A DNA stretch of 56,012 bases, from positions 1 to 56,012 of the forward strand of contig NZ_JASLDS010000034.1 of NCBI RefSeq assembly GCF_030151385.1, written 5' to 3'. Positions within the stretch are counted from its first letter, which is position 1. The number at the start of each line of letters is the position of its first letter. The stretch is from Soonwooa sp. (GTDB lineage: Bacteria > Bacteroidota > Bacteroidia > Flavobacteriales > Weeksellaceae). The notes below the pieces were generated by a model. That model was not told where the DNA came from. It saw nothing but the letters and a program-made list of their open reading frames with translations, and searched no databases. The position numbers and the translations under genes were made by a program. Below are positions 25,511 to 34,809 of this stretch, in pieces.

Positions 25511-26269
25511 ATGAGAAAAATAGGAATTATCGGTTGTGGTTGGTTGGGTTTTAGGATGGCAAAATATTTTGTTCCAACGAATGAAATTTTTGCAACGACA
25601 ACATCCGATGATAAAATGAAAATGCTTTCTGAACACGGTTTTCAAACATTTAAAATTGATTTTGATGCAGATGAATATCTTAAGCCAAATGAAATTTGGA
25701 AGAATTTTGATGTTATCTTTATCACAATTCCTTTTTCTAAATCGGCGGATTTTGAAGTTTTAAAAAAGAGATTCGAAAATCTGAATTCATTCATTAAAGG
25801 TTTTGAAAAACAGATTTTCTTAATGAGTTCCATTGGAATTTATCCTCAAATCAAACAAGAAATTACTGAAAACAATTTGGACGAAAATCTACTGAATCCA
25901 AATATTTTCGGAATTGAAAACTTAATGAAAAAGAATTTTCCTCAAATTAACATTCTACGATTAGGCGGATTGATGGGCGACGACCGCTATTTGAGCAAAT
26001 ATAAAATCAAGGAACCGCAACAAATCGTGAATCACATTCATTTTGAAGACATTTCAAGAATTGTTGAGAAAATGATTAACAAAAATTCACAATCTAAAAC
26101 CTACAATTTGGTCGCGCCTTTGCATCCTACCAAGCAACAAGTTTTGGATTTTCAAACAAAAAACATTGAAACCGAAATTGAAGAAATCTTTGGAAGAAAA
26201 ATCATTTCTACACATTTAGAAAATGATTTGAAGTATGAATTTCTTCATCCTGATTCAAGAAAATTTTAA
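25511..26269 (+). CDS. NAD(P)-binding Rossmann-fold protein, YeeZ/epimerase-like
   Basis: This 252-residue protein opens with the dinucleotide-binding motif IGIIGCGWLGFRMA. It continues with FITIPFSKSADF, SSIGIYPQ, RLGGLMGDDRY and HFEDISRIV. These are typical of SDR-extended proteins of the YeeZ type, annotated as nucleoside-diphosphate-sugar epimerases. The catalytic Tyr-x-x-x-Lys of true epimerases is not evident (FGIENLMK replaces it), so enzymatic activity is uncertain. Confidence 0.78.
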   Translation: MRKIGIIGCGWLGFRMAKYFVPTNEIFATTTSDDKMKMLSEHGFQTFKIDFDADEYLKPNEIWKNFDVIFITIPFSKSADFEVLKKRFENLNSFIKGFEKQIFLMSSIGIYPQIKQEITENNLDENLLNPNIFGIENLMKKNFPQINILRLGGLMGDDRYLSKYKIKEPQQIVNHIHFEDISRIVEKMINKNSQSKTYNLVAPLHPTKQQVLDFQTKNIETEIEEIFGRKIISTHLENDLKYEFLHPDSRKF

Positions 26270-26411
26270 ATAAAAACACCACGCACTTCGCATAAATTCA
26301 TGCTTTTCTTGCTGTTTATGCTTTTTTAAATTTAGCTAGAAAGACCTGAATGGGTTAAAATTTATTCTGGTGAAATTTCAAACAAGCCCTAAGTATACAA
26401 CGAGTTTATTT

Positions 26412-27263
26412 TTAGTTAATTGGCAGTGCATAAAGATAGTTTTCCCAGTTTCCATTATCAAAGAAATAACTATTATTTCCCGAAGTTGATGGCACAGTTT
26501 CGGTTCTATCTACAGGAACATTTTTAAATAAGACATTTATTCTTACGCCGGCAGGATTTGGATCTGTAACATTTATAATTACAGAACCTTGGATAAGGTT
26601 AGCACTTGTCATCTCTCTATTAATAATCATTCTTGCGCCAAATGCCATATTAGAAGAAGTTGTAGCACCAATTAAACTAAATCCAGTCTGGGATAATGTT
26701 GAATTGCTCGTACTTGAAGAAAGATATATAGGTAAAAAATAACTATAGCCTATTTGGTATTGGCGTTGTATTTTTAAAGTATAGCCAATATTTACAATCC
26801 ATTTTCCTTTTGTTAGTGTAATATAGCTTCCAGTGTATTTATAAACATCTGGTCCATCATCAGAATAAACGGCAGTGCCTGGAGAAAAAGTTCCTATTGT
26901 TACATTTCTTTTTACAATGTCAACCCATTTTGCATTTCCATTGGCATCTGTTTGCAAAACTCTATTAGCAGCTTGAGTTCCATCTGCTAATTTAAAACCG
27001 GGAATTGGACTGCTTCCTGTACCACCAGTTCTGATTTCTAGCTTGGTGGCTGGTGTAATTGTTCCTATTCCCAAATTTCCATTTGCCAAAACAGTAACAT
27101 CGTTCAGCTGTTGTGCAGCTGTATAAGTAGCTCCACTAACAGGATCATCTTTCCCACCATCAATATTAAAAACACCTTGCGGGTTCTTGGTATTTATGCC
27201 TACTTGCGAAAATAAAGTTTCGCAAATAAAGCAAAAGCATGCAATTAATATATTTTTTTTCAT
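26412..27263 (-). CDS. Secreted beta-rich repeat-family protein, paralog 3
   Basis: This 283-residue protein has a signal peptide (MKKNILIACFCFICETLFSQ) and the same plan as its two upstream neighbours. The shared parts are VGINTKNPQGVFNIDG, then GNLGIGTITPATKLEIRTGGT and GFKLADGTQA (about 60-105). A divergent central region contains LTKGKWIVN, and the protein ends with NYLYALPIN. The GIGTxTPxxKLEI stretch resembles the neck of tail-fibre-like trimeric adhesins, so an extracellular, possibly trimeric, beta protein is inferred. The start is the ATG at 27263, nine bases after the previous stop. No sorting domain for type IX secretion is evident. Confidence 0.72.
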   Translation of the reverse strand: MKKNILIACFCFICETLFSQVGINTKNPQGVFNIDGGKDDPVSGATYTAAQQLNDVTVLANGNLGIGTITPATKLEIRTGGTGSSPIPGFKLADGTQAANRVLQTDANGNAKWVDIVKRNVTIGTFSPGTAVYSDDGPDVYKYTGSYITLTKGKWIVNIGYTLKIQRQYQIGYSYFLPIYLSSSTSNSTLSQTGFSLIGATTSSNMAFGARMIINREMTSANLIQGSVIINVTDPNPAGVRINVLFKNVPVDRTETVPSTSGNNSYFFDNGNWENYLYALPIN

Positions 27264-27272
27264 TTTGTGCAA

Positions 27273-28130
27273 TTAATAGTTCTGGTTTACTGGAATGGCA
27301 TAAAAATAATTATTAGGATTACTAGGATCTAAAACCCAAGAATTACCTGTGGTTGCAAAAGTTGGTCGATAATCTGTATAGCTAACATTACCTGCCAGAT
27401 TAACGTTTTCAATCATTAGATAGATCGTAACTGATGGGGATGTAACATTCAGCACGACGGTTCCTGAATAAAAGTTTGGAGAATTTGGTGTGGCATTTTT
27501 TACTAATACCGATGCATAACCTGTTGCGTTGCCAGAAGGACCTTCCAATGTATATCCAGTATATTGAATACCATTGTTAACCGCAGACAATTTTCCATGC
27601 ACCCATATCCCATCTCCTAATGCCGCATTTGCAGTCATATTAAAAAGAAGCCCTGCATTGACAATCCACCTTCCTTTTGTAAGAGTAAGTTTGTAATAAC
27701 TGTACTTGTAACCACCCGTTTCACTAGATAATACAACAGTACTTCCTGTATCAATAGTTCCTACTACTGCTCCTTTCGTTGTACCCAAAATGCTCCACTT
27801 TCCAACTCCATTTGCATCGCTTAATAAAATTCCTCCTTGACCTTGGCTTCCATCTACTAACTTAAAACCACTTACTGGGTTTGATGCGGTACCTCCAGTC
27901 TGAATTTCCAATTTTGTGGATGGAGTTGTTGTTCCAACACCAAGATTTCCGGCTTTAGTTACAACAACATCATTCCTTTGTTGGGCAATACTTGGTATAC
28001 CAGTACTTGGATTATCTTTTGCGCCATCAATATGAAAAACACCTTGTGGATTACTTGTGTTTACACCTACTTGCGAAAAGAAAGTCCCACAAATAAAGCA
28101 AAAGCATACAATAATAATATTTTTTTTCAC
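27273..28130 (-). CDS. Secreted beta-rich repeat-family protein, paralog 2
   Basis: This 285-residue protein is the middle member of the tandem trio. It shares the signal peptide, VGVNTSNPQGVFHIDGAKDNP, GNLGVGTTTPSTKLEIQTGGT, GFKLVDGSQ, LTKGRWIVNAG and the C-terminal NYFYAIPVN. The start is GTG at 28130, since an in-frame stop lies a few codons upstream and no ATG fits. The three genes sit 12 and 9 bases apart, so they form one operon. Duplication followed by divergence of the central 120 residues is the simplest reading. Confidence 0.72.
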   Translation of the reverse strand: MKKNIIIVCFCFICGTFFSQVGVNTSNPQGVFHIDGAKDNPSTGIPSIAQQRNDVVVTKAGNLGVGTTTPSTKLEIQTGGTASNPVSGFKLVDGSQGQGGILLSDANGVGKWSILGTTKGAVVGTIDTGSTVVLSSETGGYKYSYYKLTLTKGRWIVNAGLLFNMTANAALGDGIWVHGKLSAVNNGIQYTGYTLEGPSGNATGYASVLVKNATPNSPNFYSGTVVLNVTSPSVTIYLMIENVNLAGNVSYTDYRPTFATTGNSWVLDPSNPNNYFYAIPVNQNY

Positions 28131-28142
28131 TTTGATTTAATT

Positions 28143-28985
28143 TTATGGATTAATAGGAACTGCGTAGAAGAAATTCTCGCCACTTGCAGGATTAAAAGAC
28201 CAAGCAGCGCCAGAAGTTGCTGCTGCAGGTCTTGCAACATTCTGAATTAGTAAATATAAATCTACACCCGTCGGAGAGGTCACATTAATAATTTTGGAAC
28301 CTTGCATGAAATTTCCATTATCAATTCCTTTACCTCTCATGATATTTCCTCCAAATGTGATGTTATTTGCCGCTGAAATATTTTCAATAGTAAATCCAGT
28401 CTGCTGAACTGCCGATTGGCTTGAAGAAATATAAAAATTTAGAAAGTAACTGGTCCCATATGGAAGCGGAGTTGCAGCATCAGCAGTAAAATTCACTTTT
28501 ATACCAGAACTCAAAAGCCATCTTCCTGGGTCAACATGCATCATAACTCCAGAATATTTCAAAGTAGTAGCCGTTTCGTCTGAAGTTACAACAGCAGTCC
28601 CAAAAATACCATTAGCTGCCAATTTCGAGCTGTTTCCTTCATTAAGAACCATCCAGCTCCCTACTCCATAGGCATCACTAATCAAATATTTTCCAGCAGC
28701 CTGATTACCATCAACCAATTTAAATCCGGTTATCGGAGCGCTTGATGTTCCCCCTGTTTGTATTTCTAATTTTGTAGATGGTGTTATTGTTCCAATGCCT
28801 ACATTACCTGCACTGGTTACAATTACGTCATTACTTTGCTGGACAACACTTGGTGCTCCAGTCGCAGGATTATCTTTTGCGCCATCAATATGGAAAACAT
28901 CCAAAGGATTCTGTGTATTAATGCCAACTTGGGCAAACGCCATAACATTAGCAAGTGTTATGACGAGAAATAATATTCTTTTCAT
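28143..28985 (-). CDS. Secreted beta-rich repeat-family protein, paralog 1
   Basis: This 280-residue protein is the first gene of the tandem trio. It has a signal peptide (MKRILFLVITLANVMAFAQ), VGINTQNPLDVFHIDGAKDNP, GNVGIGTITPSTKLEIQTGGT, GFKLVDGNQAAGKYL, DPGRWLLSSG and the ending FFYAVPINP. The pattern of constant ends and variable centre suggests a common scaffold (assembly or anchoring) displaying a variable beta domain. It lies 230 bases downstream of the TPR-AraC regulator gene on the same strand. Confidence 0.72.
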   Translation of the reverse strand: MKRILFLVITLANVMAFAQVGINTQNPLDVFHIDGAKDNPATGAPSVVQQSNDVIVTSAGNVGIGTITPSTKLEIQTGGTSSAPITGFKLVDGNQAAGKYLISDAYGVGSWMVLNEGNSSKLAANGIFGTAVVTSDETATTLKYSGVMMHVDPGRWLLSSGIKVNFTADAATPLPYGTSYFLNFYISSSQSAVQQTGFTIENISAANNITFGGNIMRGKGIDNGNFMQGSKIINVTSPTGVDLYLLIQNVARPAAATSGAAWSFNPASGENFFYAVPINP

Positions 28986-29215
28986 TTCACAATAAGCAAT
29001 AAGTTGTTTCTAAATTTGTGTTCAAATAATTCATCAGTTAAAAAATAGCTGACGAAAAAATTTGCATCAAAAATAAAATATCCTTCCTAACAAAAGTAAG
29101 TTTACACTATTGAAAGGACAGAACAAAAGCAATCTAAAATTCACTTAACAACCTGATTACCAGAAGGGTTATTTTGTAAAACGCAAAATATCAGGATTTC
29201 CCATAATATTTCAAT

Positions 29216-30781
29216 CTATACTTGATCTTTTTGTATAAAGTTAATAAACTGCGAAGGAGACATACCCTTTTTCATCTTAAAAATACTCGTAAATTGACTA
29301 TGAGACGAATAGCCACACATCTCTGAAAGTGCTGCAATTTTGTATTGCAATAATTGAGGATTATCATGCAGTTCTCGGACAATAAAATCTATCCTGCAAT
29401 CATTGATATAATTATAAAAATCTGAATTTCGATATTTCCTAAGTACGTGACTGAGATATTTAGTGTTAGTTTTCAGCATTACAGCCATTTGCGCCATAGA
29501 AATTCCTTTTGTGTTATAAAGCTTCTTTTTCTCGAAAGCTTCAAGTTTTTTCAGAATCTCACGCTCCGTATTATCATTTTTGATAATATCTGATGTTATC
29601 AATTCTTTTTCTGATCCATTTACAGAAATAACAGATACCTTAGAAGTTTCATTAGTTTTTAGTTCCTCAATAATTTTAAGGTACTTTGATTTCAACCTTC
29701 TATTTCTATACCAATAAAAAGTCACTCCTGTAATTAATAAAAATATCGATGAAATAGCTATCCAAATATAAATTCTTTTTTTTCGGGCTTCATTTTCTAT
29801 TTCTTTTTTATTCTTAATCGCCTCAATATAGGTCAACTCTTTTGCTACAGTTGTTTCAGAATCAGAAATTTCTCGCTCCATTTTTGAGAACTTCATTTGA
29901 TTTTCTGGCGTGTCGACATTCGCATTTAATCTTTCAGTAAGAATATCTTTTATCACAATATTATTTCCAGAACCTACAACTTCGTCGGTAGCCTTTGTGA
30001 AGTTCTCAAGTGCTGATGCTTTATCCTGATCAATAACATTGAGTAACGCTTTATCCATATAATAAAACTCAACTAATTTAACAGGCGTTTTTTTATCTAT
30101 TTGATTCAGAATAGCCTCGGCTTCAGCAAATGTTTTTCTGGCAGCAGGAATATTTCCGCACTTAATCTCAACATAACACAATTGGCTAAACACCGAAAAC
30201 TTATATCTATTATCTACTTCTTTGTCTGGGCTTACGGGCTGAAGAAGATTAATAAATTCTCTTCTTTTTTGCGCTGCTTTGCAAAAATCTTTGTCAATAT
30301 CATACATTTTAGCTTCGCAGTACAACAAATATAATTTGCGATCATAATTCTTAAGTTTTTGACTAATAAGCTTGAGTTTTTCAAATCCGTCATCTGACTG
30401 AGAAATAAGTCCAGCACGTCTATATGCAGGAATCAGCGTCATATAAACATCACCTTGAAGATTTAAAGTGTCCGCCGTCGCAGCAAAATTTCGTGCTTTC
30501 TCAAGAAGTTTAACAGACTTTACAAAATCTCCCTCCTGATATTTTCCCTGCCCCAAAGTAAGGTAAGATAAAGCTTTTTCATAATTATCTTGAGAGTATG
30601 ACAGCATTTTACTACCCACCGTTTCGGCATTTTTATGATTGAGTTGATAGCTGCGATAGGTTTCATAAAAGACCTTACGTTTGTCCTCGCTAATTTTCCC
30701 TTGGGCATGTAAAAAATAACCACAAATGAGAAAAAATAAAAAATAAATTCTGACAATTATGCTAAGATGTACATTCCTCAT
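29216..30781 (-). CDS. Membrane-spanning TPR regulator with C-terminal AraC-type HTH
   Basis: This 521-residue protein begins with a hydrophobic signal/anchor (about 5-28). Tetratricopeptide-like helical repeats follow (about 35-300). A transmembrane helix flanked by RKKRIYIWIAISS lies near 330-350. The C-terminal AraC/XylS HTH contains SMAQMAVMLKTNTKYLSHVLRKY and AALSEMCGYSSHSQFTSIFKMKKGMSPSQF. The topology places the TPR sensor in the periplasm and the DNA-binding part in the cytoplasm, a one-component transmembrane design common in Chryseobacterium. It is upstream of the three secreted paralogs, which are its likeliest targets. The ATG at 30781 is used rather than an upstream in-frame TTG. 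Confidence 0.82.
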   Translation of the reverse strand: MRNVHLSIIVRIYFLFFLICGYFLHAQGKISEDKRKVFYETYRSYQLNHKNAETVGSKMLSYSQDNYEKALSYLTLGQGKYQEGDFVKSVKLLEKARNFAATADTLNLQGDVYMTLIPAYRRAGLISQSDDGFEKLKLISQKLKNYDRKLYLLYCEAKMYDIDKDFCKAAQKRREFINLLQPVSPDKEVDNRYKFSVFSQLCYVEIKCGNIPAARKTFAEAEAILNQIDKKTPVKLVEFYYMDKALLNVIDQDKASALENFTKATDEVVGSGNNIVIKDILTERLNANVDTPENQMKFSKMEREISDSETTVAKELTYIEAIKNKKEIENEARKKRIYIWIAISSIFLLITGVTFYWYRNRRLKSKYLKIIEELKTNETSKVSVISVNGSEKELITSDIIKNDNTEREILKKLEAFEKKKLYNTKGISMAQMAVMLKTNTKYLSHVLRKYRNSDFYNYINDCRIDFIVRELHDNPQLLQYKIAALSEMCGYSSHSQFTSIFKMKKGMSPSQFINFIQKDQV

Positions 30782-30946
30782 TATCAAAAATGAATAAACC
30801 AATTAAGAATTAAAAGTTTCTAAAGGTATTATTAGTTTCGTTAAGTTCCAAACTACCCGAAAAACTTATTATTTAAGAGAAATTTATGTTTTTGAAATTT
30901 ACTATTCTGGATAAATTCCACTAACTTTATGTATAAAAGAATACAT

Positions 30947-32341
30947 ATGGATTACAGAATAGAACACGACACAATGGGCGAAGTAAAAGTGCCTGCTGAT
31001 AAATATTGGGGAGCACAAACGGAGCGTTCTCGCAACAATTTTAAAATTGGTCCCGAAGGGTCGATGCCACACGAAATTATTGAAGCTTTTGCTTACTTAA
31101 AAAAAGCTGCTGCTTTAGCCAATACCGATTTGGGCGTTTTGCCAAAAGAAAAAAGCGACATGATTGGAAAAGTTGCGGATGAAATTTTAGCTGGAAAACT
31201 AAACGACCAATTTCCTTTGGTGATTTGGCAAACTGGCTCTGGAACACAATCGAACATGAATATCAACGAAGTGATTTCGAACCGTGCTCATGTTTTGAAT
31301 GGTGGAAAGTTGGGCGAAAAATCTGAAATCCATCCGAATGATGATGTCAACAAATCGCAATCATCAAATGACACCTATCCAACGGCAATGCACATCGCTG
31401 CTTATGCAAAAGTAGTTGATGTGGTAATCCCTGCAGTTGAGAAACTAAAAATTACGTTGAAAGAAAAATCCGAAGCTTTTAAAGATATCGTAAAGATTGG
31501 TAGAACGCATTTGATGGACGCAACACCACTTACTTTGGGTCAAGAGTTTTCGGGTTACGCTGCACAATTAGAATTTGGATTGCGAGCTCTAAAAAATACA
31601 CTTCCGCATCTTTCGGAACTTGCCTTGGGCGGAACGGCAGTCGGAACAGGATTGAACACACCAAAAGGTTACGATGTAAAAGTAGCAGAATATATTGCGA
31701 AATTAACGGGACATCCTTTTATCACAGCAGAAAATAAATTCGAAGCTTTGGCAGCGCATGATGCCATTGTGGAATCTCACGGCGCGTTGAAGCAGTTGGC
31801 AGTTTCGTTATTTAAAATTGCACAAGACATCCGAATGTTGGCTTCTGGACCACGCTCAGGAATTGGCGAAATTCACATTCCAGAAAACGAACCCGGTTCT
31901 TCCATTATGCCTGGAAAAGTAAATCCAACACAAAATGAAGCGATGACCATGGTTTGCGCTCAAGTTTTAGGAAATGATACCACGATTTCGTTTGCGGGAA
32001 CTCAAGGAAATTATGAGTTGAATGTTTTCAAACCTGTGATGGCGTACAACTTTTTGCAATCTGCCCAATTGATTGCTGATGCTTGCATTTCGTTTAACGA
32101 ACATTGTGCGGTGGGAATTGAACCAAACTTACCAAGAATCAAAGAATTAGTCGATAAATCCTTGATGTTGGTAACAGCTTTAAATACACATATCGGCTAC
32201 GAAAACGCTGCAAAAATTGCAAAAACCGCTCACAAAAACGGAACAACTTTAAAAGAGGAAGCAGTAAATCTTGGTTTGGTAACTCCCGAACAATTTGATG
32301 CTTGGGTAAAACCTGAGGATATGGTGGGAAGCTTGAAATAG
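30947..32341 (+). CDS. fumC: Class II fumarate hydratase
   Basis: This 464-residue iron-independent fumarase converts fumarate and malate as a homotetramer. It carries the superfamily signature GSSIMPGKVNPTQNE, the substrate-binding TGSGTQSNMNINEV, and KSQSSNDTYPTAMH. GRTHLMDATPLTLGQEF contains the catalytic-region histidine. The start at 30947 gives MDYRIEHDTMGEV, the canonical N-terminus, while an in-frame ATG at 30929 would add six residues. A TAACTTTA box at 30922-30929 is a weak -7 candidate. With the class I enzyme 6 kb away, the organism has two unrelated fumarases. Confidence 0.95.
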   Translation: MDYRIEHDTMGEVKVPADKYWGAQTERSRNNFKIGPEGSMPHEIIEAFAYLKKAAALANTDLGVLPKEKSDMIGKVADEILAGKLNDQFPLVIWQTGSGTQSNMNINEVISNRAHVLNGGKLGEKSEIHPNDDVNKSQSSNDTYPTAMHIAAYAKVVDVVIPAVEKLKITLKEKSEAFKDIVKIGRTHLMDATPLTLGQEFSGYAAQLEFGLRALKNTLPHLSELALGGTAVGTGLNTPKGYDVKVAEYIAKLTGHPFITAENKFEALAAHDAIVESHGALKQLAVSLFKIAQDIRMLASGPRSGIGEIHIPENEPGSSIMPGKVNPTQNEAMTMVCAQVLGNDTTISFAGTQGNYELNVFKPVMAYNFLQSAQLIADACISFNEHCAVGIEPNLPRIKELVDKSLMLVTALNTHIGYENAAKIAKTAHKNGTTLKEEAVNLGLVTPEQFDAWVKPEDMVGSLK

Positions 32342-32371
32342 ATTTTGATATTTGATATTCTGAAATATTTT

Positions 32372-32409
32372 AAACCTAACAGGTTTCGGAAACCTGTTAG
32401 GTTTTTTTG
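32372..32409 (+). terminator. Terminator after fumC (AAACCT..AGGTTT hairpin, copy 2)
   Basis: AAACCTAACAGGTTTC (32372-32387) and GAAACCTGTTAGGTTT (32389-32404) are perfect 16-base arms followed by TTTTTG. It has the same design as the hairpin at 21289-21323. Confidence 0.85.
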
Positions 32410-32512
32410 CAATAATGCAAAATCGGAAATACCACAATTGATTGTGACTTTTTAGTGTTTTAAGAAAATTCGCTGAATGTTTCAATCGGGATTGATTTCT
32501 TTTTTCTAAAAT
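32410..32512. other. Noncoding bases between the fumC terminator and element copy A
   Basis: No gene is seen. A short inverted repeat CAATCGGGATTG (about 32482-32493) is the only structure. With the neighbouring element this makes a noncoding gap of about 420 bases between fumC and the M16 genes. Confidence 0.5.
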
Positions 32513-32686
32513 AGCAGATTGTTCTACCCCGATTAATTCTGACTTGTTTATGTTTTTGATAAACCAGCAGATTGTCGCGCCCCCGATAGAAGCGGTTACC
32601 CCACAGCGAGCTGAAAGCGAGCGAGGAGTAAAAGCGGATAGCGGGAAATGGCGCCCAAATAAAAAATAATAAATAGCTTTTCGACT
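32513..32686. repeat. Structured intergenic element, copy A
   Basis: The core runs from GCGCCCCCGATAGAAGCGG (32577 onward) through a variable GC-rich centre to AGCGGATAGCGGGAAATGGC (32633 onward). It ends with an A/T spacer and AGCTTTTCGA at about 32675-32684. The ends match copy C at 53856-53990. An abortive second 5' end lies just upstream, because AGCAGATTGT followed by CCCCGAT occurs at both 32513 and 32566. No protein is encoded. Confidence 0.7.
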
Positions 32687-32712
32687 TAGTCAAATGAAGC
32701 CCACATAAAAAC

Positions 32713-32744
32713 AAAAAACTCCGAGCCAGAACTCGGAGTTTTAT
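32713..32744 (-). terminator. Terminator of the M16 peptidase operon
   Basis: AAAACTCCGAG (32715-32725) and CTCGGAGTTTT (32732-32742) form a perfect 11-bp stem with a CCAGAA loop. A T run follows on the minus strand. Confidence 0.88.
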
Positions 32745-32765
32745 ATTTAAACTAAAAATTTCGGT

Positions 32766-34805
32766 TTACTTGAAATCAGTGTCTTTAGCTTTGTTTAGTT
32801 CATATTTACTTACAATGAAATCAAGGCTTTGTCCCATCATTGATTGTGAGATTTTGTACGGGAACTTAACACCATCCACAACTTTGTAGTCACCGTAAGT
32901 TGTTGGAATTGAAACCTCTTGATCACCCATTTTTTGAGTTTTAGTTTCACCAGTTTTAAGACCTGAAGCTACGCTGTAATAATAGATTGTCGATCCGTCT
33001 TTAATCGCGTAAGAATCTTCGCCATTGATCTTCTCGATACCAGAAACTTTAAGGCTTGCATTTTTAGCAAAACCTACTTCTGGGAAAAGTTCTTTATCTT
33101 TTAAAAACTCGGCTTTCATCTCAGCTGGCAAATCTTGCGTTTGACCTTGTGCAGTCATTTTGCCGTTAACACCATCAAAAACAACTTTTTGCATACTGTT
33201 TCCCATCACCTTCATATCCAAGAAAACTTTGCCGCCTTTCGCTTTGATCATCGACATATCAAGTGCCATACCTTGTACAGATGCAGCAGCCGTCGTTGCG
33301 ATAGAAGTCACTTTGTCCAAAGCCGCCTTGCCACCGATTGCCGTGATATATTTGTCAGCAACTTGCGCCGCAGTAACATTTATTTTTTGAGCGCTCGGCT
33401 TTGTAATCGCATTAGCATCCTTGTCATAATAGTTAACCGCAAATCCTAACTTTTCTAAACCATCTGAAACTTCCGAAGTTTTACCAGCCACAAAAATTCG
33501 GCTTTGGTTAGGAAGAATGTTGGCTTTAGCAGCATTCTGAACATCTTCAACAGTTACCTTGTCAATCGACTTAAGATAGTTGGTGTAGAAATCTTTTGGA
33601 AGATTGTATACCTCTGAATTCACCGCAAATTTCGCCATTGTTTCTGGCTTTTCCATTGAGCGAATAAAGTCACCTTTTAGTTTCGCTTTTGCGTTAGCAA
33701 GTTCTTCTGGCTTGATTGTCGTAATACCTTTTAACTCATTTAAAAACTCAGTAACCGCTTTGTCTGTCACTTCGTTTCTTACACTAGATTCTGCACTGAA
33801 TTCTGGTGAATATTTACTGGTTGACAAGCTTGAATAAGCTCCATAAGTAAAGGCGTTTTTCTCACGAAGATTCATAAATAGACGCGCATCGCCTCCACCA
33901 CCAAGAATGTAGTTAGCGATAGTTGCCGCGAAAAACTGAGGATCTTTCATCTGAAGCGTCGTGATATTCCCAACCGAAATTACAGATTGTACCGCAGATG
34001 GCACATCGATCATTTCGATTTCTGTTTTAGCAACATTTTTTGCTGGCTCAACTGCAGGAATCGTAGTTGAAGATTTTTTCCATGCATTAAATTTGCTTTC
34101 AACAAGCTTTTTAACATCATTAAATTTAACATCACCAGCAACAACCAAATAAGCATTGTTAGGTGCAAAATATTTAGAATAAACATCTTGAACATCGTTC
34201 AACTGAATTGCATTGATTGAAGCTTCGGTTTCAAACTCACCTCTTGCAGTATTTTTGCCGTAGATAACAGCATTAGAAACTTTTGAAGCAATAGACTGTG
34301 CACTTTTTTCGTCAAGTTTCAAAGCTTCAATGCTTCTTTCTTTAGATTTCTGAATTTCGTCAGCAGAGAATTTAGGATTAATCGCTGCATCTGCCATCAA
34401 ACCAATAATCTCAGGAAAATACTTAGATAACGTGTTTGCAAAAGCACCATTTGAGTTAAAGCTAATTCTAGAACCTAAAAAATCAACTCTTTTATTGAAA
34501 TCGTCTTTTGACATTGAAGTCGTTCCGTTTCCTAATTGATCCGCCATAATGTCGTTAACTCCAGCAATTTTGCCTTCGTATATCGGTGGACGATCCATAG
34601 AAAGTGTTACGTTAACTCGCGGAAGTTTGTGGTTTTCTACAACCATAACTGTCAAACCATTGCTAAGTTTGAAAGTCTGAGGCGTCGCAATATTGATGCT
34701 AGGTGTTGGACCAGCTTTCGGCATTGCGTTGATATCTATTTTTTGAGCCATCGTCATTCCTGAAATCAGAAAACTTGCGGCTATATATGTAAGTTGCTTT
34801 TTCAT
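32766..34805 (-). CDS. Inactive M16 peptidase subunit fused to a LolA-like C-terminal domain
   Basis: This 679-residue protein has a signal peptide (cleaved near MTMAQ, residue 20). Two M16 halves follow (about 40-250 and 260-455, with the LVVAGDVKF strand and the NYILGGGGDARLFMNLREKNAFTYGAYS substrate-binding motif). A further domain of about 210 residues (about 468-679) resembles the outer-membrane-lipoprotein-sorting (LolA-like) beta fold. The zinc motif HxxEH is missing, and the position reads GVNDIMADQLGNG (82-94). It is therefore the non-catalytic partner of the peptidase encoded four bases upstream, as in mitochondrial processing peptidase and bacterial heterodimeric M16B enzymes. Location is periplasmic. 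Confidence 0.85.
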   Translation of the reverse strand: MKKQLTYIAASFLISGMTMAQKIDINAMPKAGPTPSINIATPQTFKLSNGLTVMVVENHKLPRVNVTLSMDRPPIYEGKIAGVNDIMADQLGNGTTSMSKDDFNKRVDFLGSRISFNSNGAFANTLSKYFPEIIGLMADAAINPKFSADEIQKSKERSIEALKLDEKSAQSIASKVSNAVIYGKNTARGEFETEASINAIQLNDVQDVYSKYFAPNNAYLVVAGDVKFNDVKKLVESKFNAWKKSSTTIPAVEPAKNVAKTEIEMIDVPSAVQSVISVGNITTLQMKDPQFFAATIANYILGGGGDARLFMNLREKNAFTYGAYSSLSTSKYSPEFSAESSVRNEVTDKAVTEFLNELKGITTIKPEELANAKAKLKGDFIRSMEKPETMAKFAVNSEVYNLPKDFYTNYLKSIDKVTVEDVQNAAKANILPNQSRIFVAGKTSEVSDGLEKLGFAVNYYDKDANAITKPSAQKINVTAAQVADKYITAIGGKAALDKVTSIATTAAASVQGMALDMSMIKAKGGKVFLDMKVMGNSMQKVVFDGVNGKMTAQGQTQDLPAEMKAEFLKDKELFPEVGFAKNASLKVSGIEKINGEDSYAIKDGSTIYYYSVASGLKTGETKTQKMGDQEVSIPTTYGDYKVVDGVKFPYKISQSMMGQSLDFIVSKYELNKAKDTDFK

Positions 34806-34809
34806 TTGA

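Noticed and set aside
32249..32714. Short minus-strand frames over the fumC 3' end and element copy A
   Set aside because: They cross the fumC terminator and the repeated element, and their translations reflect the repeat rather than a protein.
33135..33449. Plus-strand open frame inside the M16 gene
   Set aside because: The complementary frame is a clearly conserved peptidase. This frame has no recognisable motif.
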